From Bacteroidales bacterium (GTDB lineage: Bacteria > Bacteroidota > Bacteroidia > Bacteroidales > Muribaculaceae), in NCBI GenBank assembly GCA_014800735.1, contig JAAVFP010000012.1, forward strand, positions 43,692 to 107,691: 64,000 nt of DNA. Direction: 5' to 3'. This document shows positions 29,687 through 40,626 of the stretch, in pieces (the stretch's first letter is position 1; each line of letters begins with the position of its first letter). Below the pieces are notes generated by a model that worked only from the letters and a program-made list of their open reading frames with translations, did not search any database and was not told the DNA's origin. The translations under genes were made by a program, and so were the position numbers.

Positions 29687-30259
29687 TCAGAATTTATCCA
29701 CCGCCTTCCACATGTCGGAATATGACTCACCCAAGTGCCCGAAAGTTGTGGCACGCTTATAGGCGACTGTCATGTTGTCCCCTTGAATAAGCCACTGGAA
29801 CCATTTGTCACGTTTAAGATACTGTTCTTTTTTATCAAAATCCGTCAGATATTTTCTCAATAACTCTATCACTTTGGCCGATGTGCCGAAAAAACGGTTC
29901 GTGTTTTCAAAATGGAGCAACAGCCAGTATTCTATCGAGGGCATGCTACTGGCAATGACAACTTTCGGATGACTGTCGTACTTCCGGTGAATTTCATCCA
30001 TACGCCGTTTCTCCGTTTCGTTCCATTGACTGACATCCTCATCAAACACACAGATAACAGTCGCGCCCGAGTTCAACCCATCGGTGATACGGGTCTGGAT
30101 TGTCTGCATTGATTCGTCACCGAACAGACTCGGTTTGAGAACATAACCGTATCCCATGAACTTCTTAAGATGCTTCAAGTACCAATACTCGGTGATACCT
30201 GCACCCACAATTATCGTGCGCGGTTGTCGGGTGTCCTTAGTGTTGACTTTGCGTGCCAT
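29687..30259 (-). CDS. RloB-like protein (TOPRIM-like nuclease candidate)
   Basis: IIVGAGITEYWYLKHLK (motif Glu), VICVFDEDVSQWN (DxD-like), SMPSIEYWLLLHFENT typical of RloB. Confidence 0.85.
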   Translation of the reverse strand: MARKVNTKDTRQPRTIIVGAGITEYWYLKHLKKFMGYGYVLKPSLFGDESMQTIQTRITDGLNSGATVICVFDEDVSQWNETEKRRMDEIHRKYDSHPKVVIASSMPSIEYWLLLHFENTNRFFGTSAKVIELLRKYLTDFDKKEQYLKRDKWFQWLIQGDNMTVAYKRATTFGHLGESYSDMWKAVDKF

Positions 30260-30262
30260 ATC

Positions 30263-31462
30263 TCAGCCAATAATTTCAGGCAGCGCTCCAAACATTCCGT
30301 TGCGGTAAGCTCTGTCAAGATGGGTGATTTTATTCAAGCCTTTGAACTCGACAAGCGAGTAGAGATGTGTCACACCCGCTTTATCTTTCTCCGTGAACCA
30401 TATGTTATCTTTTCGGATAAGGTCGTCAACGGTCTTGAGCAAGCCGTCGTAGTGCGTGGTTACAAGCAATTGACTGGCTGAAGATTCGAGCAGAAATTGC
30501 TTGAGGATATATTCCATAAGGTCTGGATGGAGAGAGGCGTCCATTTCATCAATCATCAGGAAGGATTCACCGCGGGTAAGCTCGAACACAGCTGCCTCAA
30601 CACCAAGCACACGGCGCGTGCCGTCGCTTTGGTGTGCAAGATTCATTTCGTACATTTCGCGCCCGCGATTATTTTCCACCGTATGTTCAAAACTTATTTT
30701 TTTCACTCCTTGACTATCAGAGCTATCGTTCAGGCCCGTAATATTAAAGTCCGCAGTTCTGAGGAAATCAAGCATATAAGCCCGGAAGTTCTCATCTTCT
30801 CTCAGAATTCGGCTCGCAAAGCCCGTCATGTTCGTATCAGGATAGATTGTCGGCATGAAGCCGCTGTTGATCCACTTGCGGATTTGGTCCAAATGCTCGA
30901 ACTTCATATTCACACGACCACGAGCCGCGAATACCGACATATTAGGAAGGCAGTTAAGCGAAAGCATTTTCAGTGCTTCCGCATCAATCTTCTGCACGGC
31001 GGAGTTAATCCGTATGACAGAAGCCTCCCCATCCATACTTCGCTCAAAAACCATGATCGGCTGCACTGTCTTGTAGTAGGATAGTTTTTCGAAAGCCACC
31101 CTACTGCCGGTGAGGATAAGCTGGTACCAATACCGCACCCCGTCAATCCAAATCTTTAGACTGAATTCCGACGGCTCCGCAGGAGTATCCCGGTCAAGGA
31201 GGAACGGCTCAACGCCTGTCGGCACATCCATATTAGCAGGGTTGGCGGTCCAGAATTTATAAAGCCACTCAAGAGCATAGATCAGATTACTTTTACCGCT
31301 GGCATTGGCTCCAAACACCACTGCGAGGCGCAACAAGCGGGAGCCGTTCGGCATCGTAACTACATGGCTGCTCTCGATACTCGTGTCGTTCGTGGCTTCG
31401 AACGATAATGTTGTTTCATCCTTGAAGGATAAAACATTCTTGAACGAAATCTCCTCTATCAT
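30263..31462 (-). CDS. RloA-like AAA/ABC-type ATPase
   Basis: Walker A VVFGANASGKSN, signature-like HQSDGTRR, Walker B FLMIDEMDASLHPDL. Start MIEEISFKN at 31462. Confidence 0.9.
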   Translation of the reverse strand: MIEEISFKNVLSFKDETTLSFEATNDTSIESSHVVTMPNGSRLLRLAVVFGANASGKSNLIYALEWLYKFWTANPANMDVPTGVEPFLLDRDTPAEPSEFSLKIWIDGVRYWYQLILTGSRVAFEKLSYYKTVQPIMVFERSMDGEASVIRINSAVQKIDAEALKMLSLNCLPNMSVFAARGRVNMKFEHLDQIRKWINSGFMPTIYPDTNMTGFASRILREDENFRAYMLDFLRTADFNITGLNDSSDSQGVKKISFEHTVENNRGREMYEMNLAHQSDGTRRVLGVEAAVFELTRGESFLMIDEMDASLHPDLMEYILKQFLLESSASQLLVTTHYDGLLKTVDDLIRKDNIWFTEKDKAGVTHLYSLVEFKGLNKITHLDRAYRNGMFGALPEIIG

Positions 31463-31468
31463 ATTTAA

Positions 31469-31542
31469 CAATTCTATTTCTGCAAAATTAGCAAAAACTT
31501 CCAAAATACAAAATAGAATTGCTGCATATATCAATTCTATTT
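31469..31542 (-). promoter_or_regulatory. RloAB promoter region with three operator-like 11-bp repeats
   Basis: CAATTCTATTT at 31469-31479 and 31532-31542, AAATAGAATTG at 31511-31521; minus strand -7 TAATTTTG at 31483-31490. Confidence 0.75.
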
Positions 31543-31549
31543 AAAAAAA

Positions 31550-31580
31550 TTCAGGCCCGGTGGAGTACACCGAGCCTGAA
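31550..31580 (-). terminator. Intrinsic terminator for the 31601..32740 gene
   Basis: Minus strand TTCAGGCTCGG...CCGGGCCTGAA followed by TTTTTTT. Confidence 0.85.
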
Positions 31581-31600
31581 CTATGGTCAAAGTCTTGCTT

Positions 31601-32740
31601 TTACTGGTCCACGGGGCCGTTGTAGGCGGCGGTTACGGTGTGGGGAGTAGTGGCGTTGTCCTTGAGCGTAATCTTCATGTTGATTTTGCTCAGCTTGGTG
31701 CAGTCCTCAAGTACTTCCACGGTGCCGCTCACAAGCGGGTTGATGACGGTGCCGTAGTCGGTGTTGTACCAGCAGCCATAATGAATCTTGCCGTAGGTAC
31801 CCTGCACGGTGAAGGGATATACAAGCAGTGTGTTGTTAGCGGCGAAGTTCTCTGCAGTGCGGGCTTTGAGCTCGTAGGTGCCGGCGGGGATGATGACCGA
31901 GGTGTTCTCGGTGCTGTTCACAGCGAAGCCAACCTGCAGGTACTGGTCGTAGTCGTCGTTGGTGTAGCAGTCGAACTGGTAGTAGGTGAAGTCGGGTTCG
32001 TCAACGAACATCTTGCCATAGTCGCTCACAAGAACGTAGTTGATGCTGAGTGTCTGGTCGGCGGTCAGCGAGGATTCCGGCAGAGGGAATTCTTCGGCGG
32101 GATCCTTCTCGGAGCTTACGTTGTCAATGCTTATATAGCCCACGTAGGAGAACTCGAAGTCCTCGCCGTTTTCAAGTTCGAGAGTACCGGCCACGGTGTA
32201 ATTGTTGCCCTCACATTCGATGGTGAAAGTGCCGCCGTCCACCAGCACCAGGCTTTCCTTGTTGGTCATGTCGCGCGTTACGATAAACGTTCCTCCCACG
32301 CCCATCTGCTGGTCGGGACCCTGCTCAATGATGCCGGGGTGGAACTTGAAAGGCTCCAGCGTTTCGCCGTCGCCGATGGTGTAGGTACCGGCTTCGAACT
32401 TGAGGTCATGGTAGTCCGCGGCATTGCTCATGAACTGAAGATAGAGGAAAGTGTTGGGCACACCTTCGTCCCAGATTTCACGCTCGGTGAGCTCAATCTG
32501 GAAATTGGCCACGCCATCGGTAGTGCCGAAATATGTGCCGGCAGCGCCAAGCATGTTACCGCTCTGCACGGGCTCGGTGGGGTCGGTCACACCTTCGGGG
32601 AGTTTGAAAGTTGCGTAGTCCACTTCCTCGGTGCTGTATTTTGCCACTACCTTATCGCCTTTCACCAGGTAGATGGTTTCCTCGGCTGCCGCAGCAATGA
32701 CGCTCAGGGCGCAGGCGGCTGCTATGATATGCTTTTTCAT
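31601..32740 (-). CDS. Secreted protein of unknown function
   Basis: Signal peptide MKKHIIAAACALSVIAAAAEE. Confidence 0.7.
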   Translation of the reverse strand: MKKHIIAAACALSVIAAAAEETIYLVKGDKVVAKYSTEEVDYATFKLPEGVTDPTEPVQSGNMLGAAGTYFGTTDGVANFQIELTEREIWDEGVPNTFLYLQFMSNAADYHDLKFEAGTYTIGDGETLEPFKFHPGIIEQGPDQQMGVGGTFIVTRDMTNKESLVLVDGGTFTIECEGNNYTVAGTLELENGEDFEFSYVGYISIDNVSSEKDPAEEFPLPESSLTADQTLSINYVLVSDYGKMFVDEPDFTYYQFDCYTNDDYDQYLQVGFAVNSTENTSVIIPAGTYELKARTAENFAANNTLLVYPFTVQGTYGKIHYGCWYNTDYGTVINPLVSGTVEVLEDCTKLSKINMKITLKDNATTPHTVTAAYNGPVDQ

Positions 32741-32749
32741 TGGATATTC

Positions 32750-33250
32750 TTACTGTTTGATGATTTTTACTGTGAAATTGCCCACGGCCACTATGCACAC
32801 TCCTGCGGGTGCGTTGCCGAGGTCGAGAGTGAGAGTGCCGTCGGAGCAGCGGCCCGATGCAGCGAGCTGACCGCCGATGGTGTAGACACGCACTTCGGTG
32901 CCCGGTTGTGCGCCGGCGATGTTGAGTGTGCTGCTTACTGTTTTAGGCCACACTGCTATGTTGCCTTCGCTGGTGATGAAGCTGATGCCGGACAGCGGGC
33001 TGCCGAGCATGATGCGGTCAACATCGGCATAGGCAAACTCCTGGCTCTGCCCCGAGGTGCCGACCACTTCAACATCGGAGCTACCGAAGTTGATGCGGTC
33101 CACCTGTGCAAGCTCAATCTCGTAGCTCGTGCCATCGGCCTTGACCACAATCACCCCGACACCCTCGGCAGCCTGCGCAGCGAGTACCCCGCTTGCCAGG
33201 GCAAGTGCTGCAAGAGCTGCCTTTGCGTAAGAAATGAATTGGATTTTCAT
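32750..33250 (-). CDS. Secreted protein with T9SS-type C-terminal sorting domain
   Basis: Ends TEVRVYTIGGQLAASGRCSDGTLTLDLGNAPAGVCIVAVGNFTVKIIKQ. Start MKIQFISYAKAA at 33250. Confidence 0.75.
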   Translation of the reverse strand: MKIQFISYAKAALAALALASGVLAAQAAEGVGVIVVKADGTSYEIELAQVDRINFGSSDVEVVGTSGQSQEFAYADVDRIMLGSPLSGISFITSEGNIAVWPKTVSSTLNIAGAQPGTEVRVYTIGGQLAASGRCSDGTLTLDLGNAPAGVCIVAVGNFTVKIIKQ

Positions 33251-33274
33251 GACTGGTGTTTTTGATTTATGCCA

Positions 33275-33282
33275 CAAAGATA
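33275..33282 (-). promoter_or_regulatory. -7 box for the T9SS-domain protein gene
   Basis: Minus strand TATCTTTG. Confidence 0.65.
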
Positions 33283-33419
33283 CACATTTGTTTTGAATTG
33301 ACAATAAAACAAGACAGGGCCACTTCTCACGAAGTCGCCCTGCTGCGTTTTAAAAACTTAAAACAATTACATAACTAACATAAAACACATTTATCGTATC
33401 GACTATTACAGACTGAAAA

Positions 33420-33546
33420 CGTCGCCCGAAGTCCGGGCGGCGATTCAGTTCTTTATAATGTTCGAAAATTGTTCATTAAGTACTAACAATCTATACTAAC
33501 CCTAAAAACTGAATAAATACTATGTGCTTTTCTGATTACAAAATTA
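33420..33546 (-). ncRNA. Candidate small RNA between mutL and the T9SS-domain gene
   Basis: Minus strand -7 TAATTTTG (33539-33546), about 90 nt without a long ORF, then CGCCGCCCGGACTTCGGGCGACG + TTTT terminator (33420-33442). Confidence 0.5.
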
Positions 33547-33681
33547 CAACCGCCGGACGCGTTTTGCAAGCGTCTAAAAATCCAATATAAAATAATCTAA
33601 ACATTACTTCTCTGATTTACAGAGGAATAATGCTTAGATTGATATGGCAAAATCTAAACCCTTACAAAGGCTTGCAAGGCA

Positions 33682-35592
<1,911 letters not shown>

Positions 35593-35595
35593 CGC

Positions 35596-36138
35596 TTACT
35601 GAATGGGGTTGAGGGCACCGGTGACGGAATCCATGATGTAGCCGGCCACGCGCACGTCGTGAGGCATCAGGGGGTGATTGCGCACCAGGTCCACTGTCTC
35701 GGCTATAGCGTCGGCTGTATCGTTGAAGCCGTGTAGCCACTCGTTGAGGTTTATTCCGCAGTGACGCATGAGCGAGATGTGCTCGTCGTCGATGCCGCGC
35801 TCGCGCATGAGGTGTAGCATTTCCTCGGCATCCATGCCTTGGACGCCGCATCCGGTGTGGCCGATGATCATCACCTCGTTCACCCCCAGCTCGTAGACTG
35901 CCACAAGCAGGGAGCGCATGGTGGAGTCAAAGGGGTTGGTGATGGTGGCGCCGGCATTCTTGATCATCTTAACATCGCCGTTGCGGATACCGAGGGCTGC
36001 GGGCAGCAGCTCCACCAGGCGGGTGTCCATGCAGGTGACGATGGCTATGCGTTTATCCGGGAACTTGGAGGTCTGATAGCGTTCGTAAGCTTTGCTCTCA
36101 ACGAACTCACGGTTGTGACGGAGGATTTCGTCAATCAT
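35596..36138 (-). CDS. Beta-class carbonic anhydrase
   Basis: Zinc ligand motifs CMDTR and GHTGCG. Confidence 0.9.
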   Translation of the reverse strand: MIDEILRHNREFVESKAYERYQTSKFPDKRIAIVTCMDTRLVELLPAALGIRNGDVKMIKNAGATITNPFDSTMRSLLVAVYELGVNEVMIIGHTGCGVQGMDAEEMLHLMRERGIDDEHISLMRHCGINLNEWLHGFNDTADAIAETVDLVRNHPLMPHDVRVAGYIMDSVTGALNPIQ

Positions 36139-36167
36139 AACAGTGGGGGGATTTTAAGAAGAAAAAA

Positions 36168-36194
36168 CTCGTTCCGGGGAGTGCCCGGAACGAG
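36168..36194 (-). terminator. Terminator of the ribosomal protein cluster
   Basis: CTCGTTCCGGG-GAGTG-CCCGGAACGAG 11-bp perfect stem; T-run on minus strand after it. Confidence 0.9.
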
Positions 36195-36232
36195 TCGGAT
36201 ATGACGACGGGTCAGTGACCGTCAGTGCTGAT

Positions 36233-36730
36233 TTATTTTTCCTCGGCTGCGGGCAGTTCGGGAGCTTCAGCTTCAGCAGCAGCCACGGGGTTCTCAACAG
36301 CGGGAGCTGCTTTGCGGCGAGAGCGGCGGGTTGCTTTAGCCTTGGCCTGAGCGTTCTCCTTCAGCATAGCCTCGTTGTAGTCAACGAGCTCGATGAAGCA
36401 GGTCTTGGCGTTGTCGCCCAGACGGTTGCCGGTTTTGAGGATACGGGTGTAGCCGCCGGGACGGTTGGCAATCTTCTCAGCGATTTCCTGGAAGAGGATT
36501 TTCACGGCCTCTTTGTTCTGGAGGTAGGAGAAGACCAGACGGCGATTGGCCATAGTATCTTCCTTAGCGCGGTTGATGAGGGGCTCGGCATAGATGCGGA
36601 GAGCCTTGGCCTTGGCCAGAGTGGTGTTGATGCGCTTGTGGAAGATGAGCGATATGGTCATATTAGCCAGCAGGGCGTCGCGGTGAGCCTTGGTGCGGCT
36701 AAGGTGATTGAATTTTTTATTGTGTCGCAT
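36233..36730 (-). CDS. rplQ: 50S ribosomal protein L17
   Basis: [24 protein letters not shown]. Confidence 0.97.
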   Translation of the reverse strand: MRHNKKFNHLSRTKAHRDALLANMTISLIFHKRINTTLAKAKALRIYAEPLINRAKEDTMANRRLVFSYLQNKEAVKILFQEIAEKIANRPGGYTRILKTGNRLGDNAKTCFIELVDYNEAMLKENAQAKAKATRRSRRKAAPAVENPVAAAEAEAPELPAAEEK

Positions 36731-36738
36731 CGTGTGGA

Positions 36739-37731
36739 TTATTCTTTATCGAGTTTGTACTTAGAGATGTCCATACCGAACGATAAGTTCAGGCTGTTGA
36801 GGAGGCTTTCGAGCTCGACGAGCGATTTCTTGCCGAAGTTGCGGAACTTGAGGAGGTCGGTCTTGTTGTAGACCACGAGTTCTGCGAGGGTTTCGACATC
36901 GGCGCTCTTGAGGCAGTTGAGAGCACGAACGGAAAGCTGCATATCCACCAGCTTGGATTTGAGGAGCTGGCGCATGTGGAGAACTTCCTCGTCGAACTCT
37001 TCGCCCGGATCGGGTTCGGAGGTTTCGAGGGTGATCTTCTCGTCGGAGAACATCATGAAGTGCTGGATGAGAATCTTGGCAGCTTCCTTGACTGCGTCCT
37101 TGGGAAGAATCGAACCGTTGGTGAGAATCTCGATGGTGAGCTTGTCGTAGTCGGTTTTCTGGTCCACGCGGTAGTTTTCCACCGTGTACTTCACGTTCTT
37201 GATGGGGGTGTAGATGGAGTCGATGGCGATAGTGTTGATATCGTCCTGAGGAGTTACGTTTTCCTCAGCGGGGACCCAGCCACGGCCCTTGTTGATGGTG
37301 AGAACGATGGTGAAGCTTGCGTCGGGATCCAGATGACAGATCACCAGGTCGGGGTTCATTACCTCGAAGCCGGTAAGGCTCTTGGCGATATCGCCGGCGG
37401 TGAACACTTCTTTACCTGAAACGTTGATGGTCACGCGCTCAAAATCGGTATCTTCTACCTTCTGCTTGAGGTCAACCTGCTTGAGGTTGAGGATGATGTT
37501 TGTGACATCCTCCTTCACGCCGGGAACGGCATCAAATTCGTTCTTAACGCCGTCGATTTTAATCGACGAAATCGCGAAGCCCTCGAGCGAAGACAGAAGT
37601 ACGCGACGAAGTGCGTTGCCCACGGTGATGCCATAGCCCGGTTCCAGAGGTTTGAACTCGAATTTTCCGTAGAAGTTGGTGGATTCAACCATTACAACTT
37701 CTTCAGGTTTTTGGAATGCTAAAATAGCCAT
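36739..37731 (-). CDS. rpoA: RNA polymerase alpha subunit
   Basis: [20 protein letters not shown]; alpha-[22 protein letters not shown]. Confidence 0.98.
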   Translation of the reverse strand: MAILAFQKPEEVVMVESTNFYGKFEFKPLEPGYGITVGNALRRVLLSSLEGFAISSIKIDGVKNEFDAVPGVKEDVTNIILNLKQVDLKQKVEDTDFERVTINVSGKEVFTAGDIAKSLTGFEVMNPDLVICHLDPDASFTIVLTINKGRGWVPAEENVTPQDDINTIAIDSIYTPIKNVKYTVENYRVDQKTDYDKLTIEILTNGSILPKDAVKEAAKILIQHFMMFSDEKITLETSEPDPGEEFDEEVLHMRQLLKSKLVDMQLSVRALNCLKSADVETLAELVVYNKTDLLKFRNFGKKSLVELESLLNSLNLSFGMDISKYKLDKE

Positions 37732-37753
37732 GGATCTGTGTGTAGGTTAAAGA

Positions 37754-38362
37754 TTAAGCTTTGGAGTAGAGCTCGACGATGAGCTGCTCCTTGATGTTCT
37801 CGGGGATGTCGGCGCGGGCAGGAACGTGGAGGAACTTGCCGCTCTTGGTGGCTTCGTCCCATTCGATCCAGGGATATTTGCTGTGGTTGAAGCCTGCGAG
37901 GGCATCAGCGATTACTTCGAGGGATTTGCTGCGTTCGCGAACACCTACTACGTCGCCGGGCTTAACGGCGTACGATGCGATGTTTACCACCTGACCGTTG
38001 ACGGTGATGTGGCGGTGGAGCACCAGCTGACGGGCAGCTGCGCGGGTGGGGGCGATACCCAGACGGTATACGATGTTGTCCAGACGGCCTTCAAGAAGCT
38101 GCAGGAGGATTTCACCGGTGATACCCTTCATGCGGGAAGCCTGGTTGAAGAGGTTGCGGAACTGACGTTCGAGCAGACCATAGGTGTATTTAGCCTTCTG
38201 CTTTTCGCGGAGCTGTACGCCGTACTCGGAGGTTTTGCGGCGCTTGTTCTGGCCGTGCTGGCCCGGGGGGAAGTTGCGACGGGCGAGTACTTTGTCTTCG
38301 CCGAAGATGGGTTCGCCGAATTTGCGGGCTATTTTGGTCTTAGGACCTGTGTATCTTGCCAT
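37754..38362 (-). CDS. rpsD: 30S ribosomal protein S4
   Basis: [22 protein letters not shown]4 domain. Confidence 0.98.
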   Translation of the reverse strand: MARYTGPKTKIARKFGEPIFGEDKVLARRNFPPGQHGQNKRRKTSEYGVQLREKQKAKYTYGLLERQFRNLFNQASRMKGITGEILLQLLEGRLDNIVYRLGIAPTRAAARQLVLHRHITVNGQVVNIASYAVKPGDVVGVRERSKSLEVIADALAGFNHSKYPWIEWDEATKSGKFLHVPARADIPENIKEQLIVELYSKA

Positions 38363-38662
38363 TGTGTTTAAAATCAGTTTGAACGGATGCTTAGGGCTCG
38401 GGGGCTGTGCCCGGTGTCTGCCTCAATCGCCTGCCGGCGCAGCCGCGACCATAGAGAGGTGATGAAAAATATGGTCTATTCGCCTGGCTGGTGATTGACT
38501 TGCGGCAGGTGGGCTGCCTGTGAACCCCGCGGTTCCGGCATTGGCTTGCCGGTCGGTGTGCGTCCGATTTTGTTGTTAGAAGTGTTGTTGAGTTTCTAAG
38601 TCTAAAAGTGAAAGTAGAGTTTGCCGAGAGTATTCGGAAAGAACTTTTCGGGCATGACTGAT

Positions 38663-39052
38663 TTAAACTCTTCTTCTTTTGGGAGGACGGCAACCGTTGT
38701 GGGGCAGCGGAGTGACGTCGATGATTTCGGTGACAGCGATGCCGGCGCCGTGGATGGTGCGGACTGCGCTCTCGCGGCCGTTGCCCGGACCTTTGAGGTA
38801 GGCTTTCACTTTGCGGAGACCGAGGTCGTAAGCTACCTTGGCGCAATCCTGAGCTGCCATCTGAGCAGCGTAGGGAGTGTTCTTTTTAGAACCGCGGAAG
38901 CCCATCTTACCTGCAGAGGACCAGGAGATAACCTGACCTTCGCTGTTGGCAAGGCAGACGATGATATTGTTGAAGGAAGAATGAACGTGAAGCTGGCCTT
39001 CTGCGCCAACTTTGACGTTGCGTTTCTTAGCTGCGACTGTTTTTTTTGCCAT
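38663..39052 (-). CDS. rpsK: 30S ribosomal protein S11
   Basis: Ends [18 protein letters not shown]. Confidence 0.98.
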   Translation of the reverse strand: MAKKTVAAKKRNVKVGAEGQLHVHSSFNNIIVCLANSEGQVISWSSAGKMGFRGSKKNTPYAAQMAAQDCAKVAYDLGLRKVKAYLKGPGNGRESAVRTIHGAGIAVTEIIDVTPLPHNGCRPPKRRRV

Positions 39053-39061
39053 TGTTGTCTA

Positions 39062-39442
39062 TTATTTAGTAGCTTTCTTCTTGTTAGCAACGGTTTTCTT
39101 GCGTCCCTTGCGGGTGCGGGCGTTGTTCTTGGTGCTCTGGCCGCGAACGGGAAGGCCGTTGCGGTGACGGATGCCGCGATAGCAGCCGATGTCCATCAGA
39201 CGTTTGATGTTGAGCTGGATTTCGGAACGGAGGTCACCTTCTACTTTGTAGTCGGAACCGATAACCTCACGTACTTTAGCGGCCTGTTCGTCGGTCCAAT
39301 CCTGTACTTTGGTGTCGACGTCAATACCGGCTTTGTTGAGGATTGCCTTCGCAGCGCTACGGCCGATGCCGAAGATGTAGGTCAAGGCGATTTCACCTCT
39401 TTTGTTCTGGGGGAGGTCAACTCCCACGATACGTACTGCCAT
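39062..39442 (-). CDS. rpsM: 30S ribosomal protein S13
   Basis: [27 protein letters not shown]. Confidence 0.98.
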   Translation of the reverse strand: MAVRIVGVDLPQNKRGEIALTYIFGIGRSAAKAILNKAGIDVDTKVQDWTDEQAAKVREVIGSDYKVEGDLRSEIQLNIKRLMDIGCYRGIRHRNGLPVRGQSTKNNARTRKGRKKTVANKKKATK

Positions 39443-39448
39443 AAACTA

Positions 39449-39565
39449 TTATCCTTGACGTTGTTTGTTTTTGGGGTTCTTTTTGTTGATGACGTAGAGA
39501 CGTCCTTTGCGGCGAACGATCTTGTCGTCCGGAGTGCGCTTTTTGATTGATGCTCTTACTTTCAT
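39449..39565 (-). CDS. rpmJ: 50S ribosomal protein L36 (not in supplied ORF track)
   Basis: My translation: [41 protein letters not shown] stop at 39449-39451. Confidence 0.95.
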   Translation of the reverse strand: MKVRASIKKRTPDDKIVRRKGRLYVINKKNPKNKQRQG

Positions 39566-39585
39566 ATCTTTTAGCTTTGTGTCGA

Positions 39586-39804
39586 TTATTTGTAGCGGAA
39601 AGCAATGCGTCCTTTGGAAAGGTCGTACGGCGACATCTCTACTCGCACTTTATCGCCGGGAAGAATCTTGATGTAGTGCATACGCATCTTGCCGGAGATG
39701 TGGGCGGTGATTTCGTGGCCGTTTTCGAGTTCGACGCGGAACATAGCGTTCGACAGCGCCTCGACGATGGTCCCGTCCTGTTCGATTGCTGATTGTTTTG
39801 CCAT
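39586..39804 (-). CDS. infA: Translation initiation factor IF-1
   Basis: [41 protein letters not shown]. Confidence 0.98.
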   Translation of the reverse strand: MAKQSAIEQDGTIVEALSNAMFRVELENGHEITAHISGKMRMHYIKILPGDKVRVEMSPYDLSKGRIAFRYK

Positions 39805-39815
39805 AGAGGGGGAGA

Positions 39816-40598
39816 TTAAATAAATTTATCTGTTATTGCTTCGTGGATATAATCGAATGTCGTGAGGATTTCGACGCGGTCGTTGACCATTGCCAGGGTG
39901 TGCTCGTAGTGGGCCGAGGGTTTGCGGTCGCGGGTGAGACACTCCCAGCCGTCGGGACTGATGACGATGTTGCGGCTACCCATGTTGATCATGGGCTCGA
40001 TGCAGAAGCACATGCCGTTCTGCAGGCGGGGGCCGATGCCGCGGCGTCCGTAGTTGGGCACCTCGGGGTCCTCGTGCATCTTACGGCCGATGCCGTGCCC
40101 GCACATTTCGCGCACCACCGAGTAGTTGCGGTGCTCGCAGTAAGTCTGGATTGCGTTGGCTATGTCGCCGATACGCGCTCCGGGCTTGCAGGCATCGATA
40201 CCTACGTAGAGAGCCTCGCGGGTGGTCTGGCACAGGCGTTTCTTCTCGGGGCTGATGGTGCCGACAGCGAAGGTGTAGGCCGAGTCGCCGTTGTAGCCGT
40301 CGAGCTCAACGACGGTGTCCACGCCGATGATGTCGCCGTCCATCAGCACACGGTCGGAGGGAAAACCGTGCACAACAGTTTCGTTGACTTCGATGCAAAG
40401 GGTTGCAGGGAAGCCGCCATATCCCAGGCAAGCAGGCTTGCCACCATTGTCCAGGATGAACTCCCGGGCAATGGTGTCAAGTTTGCGTGTCGTAACTCCG
40501 GGTTCAATCCAACGGGCAACCTCGCCCAGTGTCTGCGACACGAGGCGTGCGGCTGCGCGCATCTTTTCGATTTCTTCCGGTGTTTTGAGATAAATCAT
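39816..40598 (-). CDS. map: Type I methionyl aminopeptidase
   Basis: [40 protein letters not shown]. Confidence 0.97.
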   Translation of the reverse strand: MIYLKTPEEIEKMRAAARLVSQTLGEVARWIEPGVTTRKLDTIAREFILDNGGKPACLGYGGFPATLCIEVNETVVHGFPSDRVLMDGDIIGVDTVVELDGYNGDSAYTFAVGTISPEKKRLCQTTREALYVGIDACKPGARIGDIANAIQTYCEHRNYSVVREMCGHGIGRKMHEDPEVPNYGRRGIGPRLQNGMCFCIEPMINMGSRNIVISPDGWECLTRDRKPSAHYEHTLAMVNDRVEILTTFDYIHEAITDKFI

Positions 40599-40626
40599 TT
40601 AAGCTTTTTAAATGGGTTTACAGTTA

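Noticed and set aside
38391-38846. 151-aa minus [19 protein letters not shown] across the rpsK-rpsD gap
   Set aside because: Starts out of frame inside rpsK and has low-complexity S/R/P composition; the gap is better treated as non-coding.
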